This document shows, in pieces, positions 38,001-64,000 of a stretch of 64,000 bases of DNA. This DNA comes from Campylorhamphus procurvoides (Eukaryota > Chordata > Aves > Passeriformes > Dendrocolaptidae): positions 527,418 to 591,417 of the forward strand of contig WBMV01007387.1 in assembly GCA_013396655.1 (NCBI GenBank). Reading direction: 5' to 3'. The position numbers were made by a program, and so were the translations under genes. The stretch's first letter is position 1; the number at the start of each line of letters is the position of its first letter. The notes under the pieces were generated by a model. It made no database searches and was not told the DNA's origin. It saw only the letters and a list, made by a program, of their open reading frames with translations.

Positions 38001-39942
38001 TGAGCATGAGAAAGTGAACCTTTTGATTTTATTTATAATTTAGTAGTGCCCAAAGTACATTGGAGATCATAAGACCACAGCAGGGTACAAGTATTTATTT
38101 TAAGCTATCTTGCTTTTAAGACTTTACAAAGCACCCAGAAATGGCTGGTTGTTTTTTTTGAATTGCAAAGTAATAGTAGCATCTGTAGAGAGGATACCAA
38201 AGCGCTAATTAATCACTGGATGACAGCATGACTTTCATTACAGCAAAAAAAACTCAGAAACATATCTTTATGGCTTAGAGGACAATCTGAAGTGGCCCAG
38301 AGACAATGTTCTTATATACCCTATATGATCTCTCAGACTTGACCTAAAATCTCCTTGAGAAGCAAAGTTATTTAAAATAATTTGATTTTTAAGTTATGTC
38401 CATAAACTATAACTTTGTCATAAGCAATGCCAAAGTGACAAGTAGTACTGTTAGCACTGTCACTACTAAGTATTCTGTGAAAAATAAATAACCATGAGTT
38501 TAGAACTGATTGATTAATTTATTTAGGAATTTTCCTGGATGTAGAGATAATAGGGCAACATTTTTTCGAAAGTTGAAATAAGTGTTTTGAAAAAAGGTAA
38601 ATTTTTAACTGCTAAACTTACATTTAGAGATACTTTGAAATCAAAACTTCAGACATTTGCAGCTTTTAAGGAGTAATCAATTGAATGTTACAGAGATAAG
38701 AGCAGCAGAGGTATATTAAGGTTCATTACAAAGGACTCCTTACACATTTTGGGGTATTTTTTTAAATACTAAACCTCTTGCTTTGGAATTCTCTCTTGTC
38801 AGAACATCTTTTCTGTAAAGTATGCCAGAGTGTCAGGCTTCAGGGAGCCAGCATTGCCATCCAGGTCTGTAAGGCTCTTTCTCACAAAAATAAACAAAAC
38901 ATTTGAAGAAAATAATGATGAATAATAGCAAAAAATTTTCTGTCCCTAACCAAAGTTGTTTCTCAAGGCCAGGCACGGTTTGCTGACCTACTTTGGACAG
39001 GGATTTATTCAGCCTCCAGCCTGGGATGAGGCTCTAAGGCTGCTGGGAGACCCCAACAAAGTGCAGCTGCTTAACGGGATGATGATTAATTTGACTGTCA
39101 CCAGCACAGCTCTGAATATAAGGCTTGTTCGGGAGGCACATAAAAGGAAACTCAGTGCAGTTACTTGGGTTTTGCTGCTAAGAGAAGAAGAGATGCAGAA
39201 AAACAAACCCCAGCACTACTTAAGACTTTGGCCAGCCAAAGACCAGCCCAGCCCCTCGAGCACAGCAGTGTTATTTGTACTGGCCTGCTGTCCTGGGTGG
39301 GTACGGCGTGGCACAGCTGGCCTGGGGAGCATCACTGACATATGGTTGCTCCCTTGGTGGGTGTGAAGCTGCCATACCCCACTGAGAGCAGCAAAAAGAC
39401 TGCAGGATCAATGGGGGGAGTGTGGCACGGAGGTGTCCTTCTGTCACCCCAGTCAAGCAGCTGCTTTTGCAAACCACTTTGGTGTTTACAGTGGCAGACC
39501 CCACAGAGATGCACTGCAGAGCTGCACAGCAAAACCTGCAGGTTGCAAAGAAGGGGGCTCCACATCATGATGAGATACGCTCTGTGCACACCAGCCAGAC
39601 CCCACGACCTAGGCAAGAAAACCTGTGGGTCAAACGATTAACCACGGACTACTGGGAGTAATTTCCTTTGCTATCCACAGAGGCGTGCAGGTGAAATTAT
39701 TACAAGACTGCAACTATTTTGTGTCAACAGCAATGACAGTACAGAGGATACCGCTATAACTTGTAAAGCCTAATTCAGGCATTTCTGATACTGCATGACA
39801 GGGTTTGATTCCTTATTTCTTGCTCATTTTGTCTTTATTTTAAGCCTTTCCAAAGAAACTCTGAAACGTGGCAAAGTCCCACCATCTTGTGGCTTCCAAC
39901 TTGTAACACAACACTGTTTGTCCACAGGCATATTTGATAGAG
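35086..39942. other. Unassigned intergenic sequence
   Basis: No gene or repeat family recognised. A 136-codon + frame at 38,956-39,366 and shorter overlapping frames to 39,661 lie in a slightly more GC-rich patch (39,000-39,660), but nothing matches a known protein and no convincing splice pattern is seen. Confidence 0.55.
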
Positions 39943-40503
39943 TGTGCTGGTTTTGGCTGGGATGAGAGTTCCTCTTCCTCAGAGTAGCTAGCATGGGGCT
40001 GTGTTTTGGACTTTTGCTGAAAACAGTGTTAGGCATTCAGGGATGTTTTCATTATTGCTGAGCAGTGCTCACACAGAGTCAAGGCCCTTTCTGCCTCTTA
40101 CTCCACCCTGCCAGCAAGAGGACTGGGAGGGGACACAGCTGGGACAGCTGCCCCCCACTGACCCAAGGGATGTTCCGTACCAGCATATAAAGCTCAGAAT
40201 ATAAAGCTGGGAGAAGAAGAACAAAAGGGGAGGAGCAGTTTCAGAGTGATGGCATTTGTCTTCCCAAATCATTCATACCTGTGTTGGAACCCTGCTTTCC
40301 TGGCAGTGGCAGAACACCTGCCTGCCTATGGCAAGTCCTGAACGAATTCCTTGTTTTGCTTTGCTTGTATGGGCAGCTTTTACTTTATCTCAACGCATGA
40401 GTTTTCTCACTTTTACTTGCGATTCTCATTCCCCTTTCCACCAGGGAGGATTGAGGGAGCAGCTGTGTGGGGCTTAGTTGCTGCTTGAGGTTAAACTGTG
40501 ACA
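39943..40503 (+). mobile_element. Solo ERVL-type LTR
   Basis: It begins TGTGCTGGTTTTGGCTGGGA and ends GGTTAAACTGTGACA, the termini of the abundant avian ERVL LTR. In between are the expected landmarks: GGGCTGTGTTTTGGACTTTT, ACAGAGTCAAGGCCCTTTCT, ATATAAAGCT, TTCCTTGTTTTGCTTTGCTT and GAGTTTTCTCACTTTTACTT. The flanking pentamers TAGAG and GGGAG agree at three of five places, so the target-site duplication has decayed. A segment expected to hold the polyadenylation signal appears shortened. No internal retroviral genes adjoin. Confidence 0.9.
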
Positions 40504-43500
40504 GGGAGGTGTCATGCAGGACGCAAGATGAGCTTTCAATATCCTCATGAATAATGAAGATTCCCAAAACCATCCCAGTCCAAATCTCAAGGTGATACAG
40601 TGACATGTGCAGTAAACAGTCCCCCTAGAGAATGATCAGGCAACTGAAGTTGAAAATAACAGTGCTCAGGATAAAATGTTCTCCAGTGGCACCCACTTGG
40701 AGTGCTCACACCTAGCCCTTTGGGTAAAACCTAGTCTGTGGCAGGAGTTTTATGTCAGAAGGTGAACTCAAAAAAATGGGAAATGGTGCAAGAAGAGTTG
40801 AAAACTAATGAATTACACATTCTTACACTAAATACAGAGGAAGTATTTTTGCCAGTGATTATTTCAACCAACAGGAAAAAAAAATACTATCATATTTTAA
40901 TGAAAATACTTGAAAGAAGGAAGCATGAAATCTAGTCTAATCTACATTAAATTGTTAAAGATTTAGATTAATTTCAAGTGTATGAATATATATGTCCCCA
41001 TGATAGAACGAGTCAATACCATTTATCTTGTGTCTTATACCTCTGAATCAGAATTGTCAGAAATTGTTTGCAGGCAATGAGAGGTAGATTGTTTATCTCA
41101 CTGGCTCAGATGAGAATTTGGCTTCCTCTTGAAATTCAGAGAGAAAAACATAATGCTGCTCTTGAGAAAATCTTATCATAAATCAAAACTTATTTTCCAG
41201 GTAGTGATTTTCAGGGTTCTTTTCACTGGAAATCTTAGGTTTCTCAAGAAGCAATGCTTCTACAAGCAATGATGTCTTAAAAAAAGATCCTTTAACAGTG
41301 CTGTGTAAGTTCTCCAGCCATTATTCATCCTATTAAAAATAATTTGGAATTTATAGAACATCCATCTCCCCTGGCTGGCACAGACTCCTTATTAAAAATT
41401 CATTCCCTGCCAAAAATATTTTGGTTTTACCCAAAGCAGTTCCTTTGTAAAACTAAAATGATTTAATTATTTAAAGTAATCCACAATTTGGAAAAGGAAA
41501 AACAAGTGGGCAACTGGTTTTATGTGATACTTGAAAGATGAAGTATATTGTTGTAATAACCACATATTTGGAGTTCGATCAAGTTAATCCTATTTATACA
41601 TTAAGATCTGATTAAATCTTTTGATTTTAGAAAACATCTACTGGTTGATTCCCCAGAAGTGTGTGAGGCTCCTACAAAAAACCCAGGTAGTAGGAGTCCT
41701 TCCAAGGCTTCCTTACAGCAATATCATTTGGGGAATGCAAACCCAGCTGTAGGTAAACATTCACAGCTCATAGTTACAGTCAGCGTGCAGTATCTATAAC
41801 CAGAAATATGATATTAGATATAAGCTTAAAGGCATGCATTACCTCCCTGATTTTGTTTATTTATGTCTGTAGTGTTATGTTCGCATACTGCCAAGTAAAG
41901 CTCAGTAGTGACACAGTGGGGACTCTCTCCAAAGTTTGAATACCTTCCTAACTGCAACAAAGTCTTGGTATTCCCCACAAAACAGTTATCAAATATGACC
42001 TGTCTCTAATTAACATGTTGTTCTGAATCACAGTAAGAATCCAGTGAGCTCAGCATTTATGGAGCTCAATCCATCCTGCAGGCAACACTGAAATTTGGCC
42101 AACATAAGAAGTGGGTAACAAAGGCAAACTGTGGAATTTAGAATTGCACATTACTGCCATCTCCTACAATGTAGGAATCAAAGGCCAGAAAGGAAACTCT
42201 GTGAGTGGAATGATAATCCCCAGAGTACCAAAAAGGGTGCTGTGACCACACTAATCACTTGCACAATGATTCATTAGTTATACAAGAAATCTAAAATACA
42301 TGGCACAACTAAACCAAAGCTTAGATTCTAACTCTACACTGGTTTTCAGATTAAGCTCTTGCTTTATTTTCACATGTTCTGTAATCTTTTATTGTATTAC
42401 TCCTGTTAATTATTTTTACATCTTGTGTATTTTCTCAGTCTGCATAGGGAGACATAACCTAAGGACACATCAACAGAAATTTTGAAAGAGACAGCAGGAT
42501 ATTTATATGTCCTGGTAACACCCAAAAGGACCTATAGGGTTCATGGGCTCACTACACTGGCCATGAAGCAAATAAAAATGAGACAAGTTATTTCCCCAAA
42601 GGTTTGCAGTCTCAGACATCTGAGGGTTGGAACAAAAAGATAAGCCAATCCCCATTTCTTTTCAGTCTTAAAACCATTTGGCAGTGGTTGACTTCTTGCT
42701 CTGTTTTCAAGAGATTAGAACCACAGAGAAATGGAGCAGATAATTATTTCCTTTTTTATGTTATTTTCTGTTCCTAACCTCTTTCCACATCTGTCTTCAC
42801 TGCATAGTACTATAATCTTCATTTTCCTACATGTTTCCTCCTTTCTGGCACGCAAAGTGGCCTTTCATCCAGGCTTCATCCCATGGTATCTTTCTAATTC
42901 TTTTCTCAGTACAGTTATTCTACTGAGAGTTTCACTGCACTTCACAGAACGATCTGTTTGACAAGCAGGGTCCTATCTTCAGCTATTTTAATAGTGACCA
43001 GATAGTGACCAGCATACAGAAGCTTCCACAAGATGGGTGACAGGTTTCTGCTGTCTGGGAAATTGTCCTGTGTTTGAAACCTCTAGAGTTAGAGCAAAAA
43101 TTGTTAGATCACATAAAATAAAATGGCTCCTATTATGATAAATCTAAGCTCCATGCATGTTTGTTCTTAAAACAATGGTTGAATCATTTAGCCCAGCCTC
43201 AAAAGGTTTCCTGCAATATTGGCACACCATTGTTCTATGGAAAGTTTACAGAGACATTATTTTCTTGGTCTTGTTCTAAATACGCTGCAAAACAAAAATA
43301 CTCCCAAAAAAACCCTCCTCCAGCATGTTCTCCACAAAGCCAATTCATCTGAAGTGTTTAAATTGCTGTCAGTAGGAAGCAATGATGTTGTACCACAAAA
43401 CACTGAGAGACTGTAACCAGGTAAGAGTTTCTTTTAGTGGGTACACACAACTAAGAAACTGTAGTAGCAGTCCGTAATAATTGTCACTTCTGATCACCAT

Positions 43501-46500
43501 GGGAACCAAACAGAGGTCTACTTTGTAGAAAACAGATCAGCAGTGACTCACCGACTGCTTGGGAAGCATCATTATTGAGAATTGCTAGACTTGTGTGGGT
43601 GACAGGGAATAGTGATGCCATTTCCACCACAGTCTGGTACAGCAGAGACTCCTCTGCTAGACAGGCAGGATGAAATCAAGTAAATTAGTACATTGTCTTT
43701 ATGTTCATTAGAGATAAATTTCACATTTATGATTTTCCACAGCTTCAGCCTTGTGTGGACTCTGCTATGAAAGGATTTAATTTCTAGTGAATGAAGTCCT
43801 AACTGAGCTTCCATCAGCCTTTAACAGGTCTTCTGCAACCCTGTTAGTGACAGATTTAACCCTTGAGCAACACAGAGATTTAGAATACTATATCACATCC
43901 TCTGACCTATGCTAGGATGTGGATGGCACACACAGGATGGGCAGTAACTCTGTCTGGACTAACCAGATACTGGAAAGTGGGGCCCTTACAACAAAGCTCC
44001 AGGTCCTGCATTAGGAAGAAAGCAAAATAAATGCACTGTCTCATTGGCATAATTCAAAAGAGCGGTTGTCTTTGAGGAAATAGTTTGTACTAGACCAAAA
44101 TTTGCAATGCAAGATATTTTGACGGTTCTTCAGCTAATCACAAACTATAATTTCAATCATACTCCAGAAGTTTTCAAGATTCACTTCTCTGAGTTATGTG
44201 AATTCAAGCACAGTATTTCTGGACTGTCAAAGAATCTCAGATCGGAGATTTCTGAGATTACAAAGCCTGAATTCACTCTTTGCTGAACTATTTGCACTGG
44301 CTCCCCAGCTCTGGCTGGAGAAAGAGTGACAAATGCAAAGGAAATGGTATTACAGCCCCAACATTTAAATGTTTCTTCTTCATAAAGGGTAATTTAAGCC
44401 AAAGTATACTCCTTAATAATAACTCTGTCATTCAATGGCTCCTTGTGTTCTGTTCTTAGTTCTCACATTGAATCACCATTTGAGTGCCTAAATATTCTCC
44501 AAGCATACTATCAAATGCACAGCTAGCATATAGGGTTTCTGTTCCTTCTCCTAATATCCATAGATTGTAAGTTTTGAAAAAGCAGATACACTCATTTCTC
44601 CATGACATATCATGTGCTTTTATTAACAAAAGCTGCTCACCATAGAGGAATTTTGATGAGCAGAAAATCAGTTCCCTCAGTGGGATTTGGCCAAGACAGA
44701 ATATACTGTCCTGTCAAGCAGTTTCTAGATCTTGTCCTTGGGAAAAAAAAAAGACAGAAGTCTGCAAATTGAAGACAAGGGCATGGCCCCAGCTATTTCA
44801 TTTGATGGGTACAGGCCTGCATAGCACAAATAAATGTAGATCTATTTTAGAGACTCCAGTCCACAATGCTGAACAGTTGTCAGTTCATCAGTAAGCTTTT
44901 GAGACTAAATGATGCAAAGGAACAAAAATATTAAGAAACCAGTATACCTCCCACACATTCAGAGGATGAAACATTAAAAGACCAATTCTGCAAAGAGCTC
45001 CAAGCTTCTCTGTAGCTCTGCACAGGAAAAACAAGCAATGATGTAAATCAAGAAAAGTACCCTTTGCAACTGTCCCACCACCAACTGGTGGGAGCTACTT
45101 GTTATCAATCACCTCTTTCTTTCCTCCACCCACACATACGGGTTCAGTATTTTGTCAGTAGTAAAACAAGTGATGTTCGAGTTCAGCCCTGTCCACCTTT
45201 TTGATGATTCTTCCCAGCAACTGAAGGATAGAAGTGGACAAACAACTGGGTTGATTACTGGCAGCTGTTGTTGCCTTTTCGAGCACTAGCTGAACGATGA
45301 TGTATCCTAAGACGACTGGTGTTTTTTCTGCTTTGGGAAAGGCAATTGTGATCAGGTCAGGCATGGGCCTAATTGCTTTGCACTAAATAAACTTGTGCTC
45401 TGCAAACCATTTAGACCATTTGTGGAACATGTGAAGTGGAAACTACACCCTGATGCTATGGTAAGCAGGTGGGAAGCAAGCCTGCATGTTTATTACTAAG
45501 TGCTACTTGAGTTCTCATCAGCTGGGCTTGCAGGAACAAGACTCTGCATATAAAATCAACAAACATTCATTCATACTGAGACATTTTAACACCATATCTT
45601 AATCTTCAAGCTTATTTCATCTTGGTTTGAGGTCGAAGGGGTCAAGAATGAGATGCATATGTGTCTTCAGGAGCTGGAAGCCTGAAATCGTTGATAACCC
45701 AAGCAGCAGATTTCTAGAGAATAGCAATAAATAATGTCACAAATACTTAAAAGAGGACAAGCAAGGAATATTTTTAAATATCTGTTTTTGCAAGCCTCAC
45801 ATCAAACTACCCTAGTTAAAAGGCATATCTGCAAGTTACTGGAAATCATAGTCAAAGGTTGTTCATTGGTCACAATAGATATTGGTTAAATGGGCAGGAA
45901 TTTCATGGTTCACAGTGGTTTACTTCTTCATGTCCCAATTTTCTGTTTTGCTTTTTTCTTTTCATTTTGAAAGTGCTCATTAATCTACAGTAATATATTA
46001 ATGTGGTGTGGTGGGTTTTTTTTGTTTATTTGTTTAAGTGTATGACATACCTCTAAAAAAAAAAAAAAGGTCTACTAAAGAATTTAATAATTTAAATATT
46101 TGTTCAGCCATATAGAAATGTACAATCTGTTTCATGTTCTGTGGGAAACTTACAATTGCTATTAGCTTAATGAACTTTAAAACCACAACAACTCGCTAAA
46201 GTAATAACACTCATTCTGTTTCAATTTGCCATACTGGAGATGCTTATGGATGAGTCAGGGATACAAAAATCTAATAGTGATCAAAAATCCTCTAAAGGTC
46301 AGGAGGATGCAGCACTGGAGTTTAGTCACACTGCCTCTGAAAATACCATCACTCAATCCTTATGCAAGGACATGGCATTATAACATTACAGGGAACGGAA
46401 CACATAACATAACAATTCAGTTCATTAGTATTTTTTTTACATGTGATGCTTTATAAAAGAGCTATAGCTGAAGAAAAATATAAACAGACATGTAAATATC

Positions 46501-47899
46501 ATGATGAAGTACATTCTTCTCATTGAAATAAATTTCCTTGAGCTGTATCTTTTTAAAAGGTGAAAATTAAACACTAATATTTATCTCACTGTATAAAAAT
46601 GACAGTAGTAATTATAAAGAACCTGATGGTCTCATGATTATTTCATCCTATTCTTTTCACAGCAAAAATATTAAAATTTGCAATATTACCAAAAAGATGC
46701 AAACCTGTCAAATATATTACTCTGAAGTAAATTAACAATTTACAGGAACCTACCATAGGAACTATTGAGTGGACAGTAGTGATGGTTTTCTATATAAAAT
46801 CTATCAAAAATTGTTGGAGAAAATATATGAAGCGTCGCTGATAGCTGATGAAATCTGCAATATGGCCACAGAGAAAAAAGTTGCAGATCATCAAAATTAG
46901 CTTTTGTGCAGAAACACCCACCATGAGTCCACTAATTTTGCTTTTCACTGGAGAACAGCAGGAGGTTTCCATAATGCAACCATCATAGGAAACTGATTCA
47001 ACGCTGTACTTTAAGCTTTACCCGTAGTTGGAACTTGCAACAGTTTAGATTTTTTGGTGCTCTGACTTCTCTTGCTCTCCAGAAGGCTATGTAAATATAA
47101 AAATCTTCAGCACAAAGACAGCTCTCTCTAAAGTACTGGCAACTGGTCTTAGCAGACTGTTCAAAAAAAAAAAAAAGAAAAAGAAAGGAACAGATTTAGG
47201 TAGACTGGTAAAGCAATATTGGTAAAGCAAAAAAGGAACACTCTATATATAAACTAGAGAACTAGGTCCTCACTAGAAGCTGAGAGGTTTGTAGCCTATG
47301 ACCTGCAAACACACAGGCACATAAACTTGTGGTGCTCGGAGGATTCCACAGATTTAAAGCTGCTCATCTGTGTAACTCTTGAGTCAGCAGCCAAGCTCTG
47401 ATCTTGCATGAATGAAGGCAAGTGTACTTTCAACTATTCTAAATAGCAAAAAATGTCAAGTGATTGGTACTACCCAACCTCAGGCATTTAACTAAAGGAC
47501 CTAGACAAGGACCTAACTAACTCAGGCTCTGTTCATAAACCACAGATGGAAAGCTGCAACCTGAAGAAGGTGTTTCGGCCTTGCCCTGGTCAAGGGTGAT
47601 AGCATTCCCAGCTTAGATACTTCAGCTGAGCTACGGAAATCAGATGTGAAGACCAACTGAAGATCCTCCTGTTTAAGACTGCTCCTAGAAGAGCTCATGT
47701 AGCTTTAACTATCAATATGAATAAAGACACTCACTATATGTGTGTTCTGCTCTACAAGGCCTGTGTCCAGCACTGGCATCAGCCAAAACTGTTTCTGGAT
47801 CTTCACTTAAATTAGGAAAGGGTTCTGCTTCTCATGGAAATTGTTGGCAGCTTTATAATTTCCTGCTCCCCACTGGCGAGACATCAAAACAGTTCCCTA
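40504..47899. other. Unassigned intergenic sequence downstream of OCC1
   Basis: AT-rich with only short chance open frames; A-rich runs occur near 46,056 and 47,164. The minus-strand 69-codon frame at 45,155-45,364 has ordinary amino-acid composition but no recognised relative. No repeat family or RNA gene identified. Confidence 0.55.
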
Positions 47900-48378
47900 T
47901 CAAAAACTGTCAATGTTTATTTAGTTCAAATTCCAAACAGAAACTTAGCTTGTTTTATTTTTCTGCAGATGTGAACTTACAAAAGACTTCTTTTTATTAG
48001 TTAGTCGAAACTTTTAAGTCAGGAGGAGTGCCTATAAATCTTCAATGCCCTCTTCTAGCTGGTGGAAAAGGAAGCCCCCCCCAGATTCTCCCATTTGAAG
48101 AGGAAAGTTCCAGTACATTACTTAGTGGGTGATATGCTCTGGTCATCGAAGTTCTCCCTTCTCCCAAAGCACAGAAGATGTTTTCTAACTGCAAACTACT
48201 CATTCCTGGAAAAAGCTTTGTCTCTACAGATACTGTTGATGTACCTCACCTGAGAGCACAGGGAGCATTGCTACTTTGCTTCTGTTCAACGAATATATGC
48301 CAAGCACACAATGCACATAATGTTAATTAAGACATACTGTACCTCCAGCTGTTTGCATCTTGATGTGTTTATTTCCTT
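47900..48378 (-). other. C12orf75: Candidate 3' UTR and polyadenylation region of OCC1
   Basis: If exon 5 is right, the 3' UTR runs leftward from 48,378. Minus-strand AATAAA hexamers lie at 48,368-48,373 (very close to the stop), 47,993-47,998, 47,954-47,959 and 47,916-47,921. The cluster around 47.9-48.0 kb is the more plausible end. The true 3' end cannot be fixed from sequence alone. Confidence 0.3.
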
Positions 48379-63941
<15,563 letters not shown>

Positions 63942-64000
63942 GGGCGCTGCCCTGCTCTGCCCTGCCCGGCGTGGTCCTGCGGTGCGGTGCGGTGCGGTGC

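Noticed and set aside
39300..39440. A further diverged copy of unit A
   Set aside because: A short resemblance (CTGCCATACCC, AAGACTGC, GGATCA in the same order) to the sequence near 1,530 is too weak to separate from chance.
47950..47964. Alternative last exon of OCC1 ending Glu-Lys-stop
   Set aside because: The preceding polypyrimidine tract is weak, and the product would be one residue longer than the candidate at 48,383, which has a better acceptor.

Overview
The window looks like nuclear DNA of a passerine bird. It has long AT-rich non-coding stretches, two CR1 LINE fragments, a tRNA-Ile-derived SINE with a CR1-like tail (TguSINE1 type), an avian ERVL-type solo LTR, and a vertebrate gene split into very small exons. 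There is nothing prokaryotic, and nearly all open frames of 60-100 codons look like chance. The passerine call rests on element types recognised from memory, not on a database search.

Layout. Positions 1-35,085 form a non-genic, heavily duplicated region. A unit I call A (about 1,455-6,050 on +) recurs inverted at 19,313-22,205. A larger unit B forms an imperfect palindrome: left arm 7,618-18,065, right arm 25,828-35,085, spacer 18,066-25,827. The arms are near-identical in places but differ by large blocks: about 4.5 kb only in the left arm (12,004-16,480), about 2 kb only in the right arm (31,441-33,440, carrying a solo LTR with a clean 5-bp target-site duplication), and a 28-bp minisatellite that is longer on the right. 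Between A and B lies a 500-bp tract packed with TGACC motifs.

Assembly problems are visible and explain part of the duplication. There is a 736-base gap at 2,591-3,326 and single-n gaps at 1,667, 17,354, 23,281, 30,855 and 31,865. The tandem copies around 2,591-3,326 and around 23,281 begin and end exactly at the gap edges, as expected for overlapping contigs that were not merged. The single n at 17,354 and at 30,855 each hide sequence that the opposite palindrome arm supplies (1,042 bp and 596 bp).

Positions 35,086-48,000 hold no gene I can support. They contain a solo ERVL LTR at 39,943-40,503. From about 48.4 kb to the right edge lies one gene on the minus strand, the OCC1 family (human C12orf75, overexpressed in colon carcinoma 1). 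Its first exon sits in a CpG island at the right edge. Five exons with canonical splice sites encode a predicted 62-residue protein, beginning with an MGCG lipidation signal. It is the only protein-coding gene I can support in the window. Its promoter drives transcription leftward, toward the palindrome.
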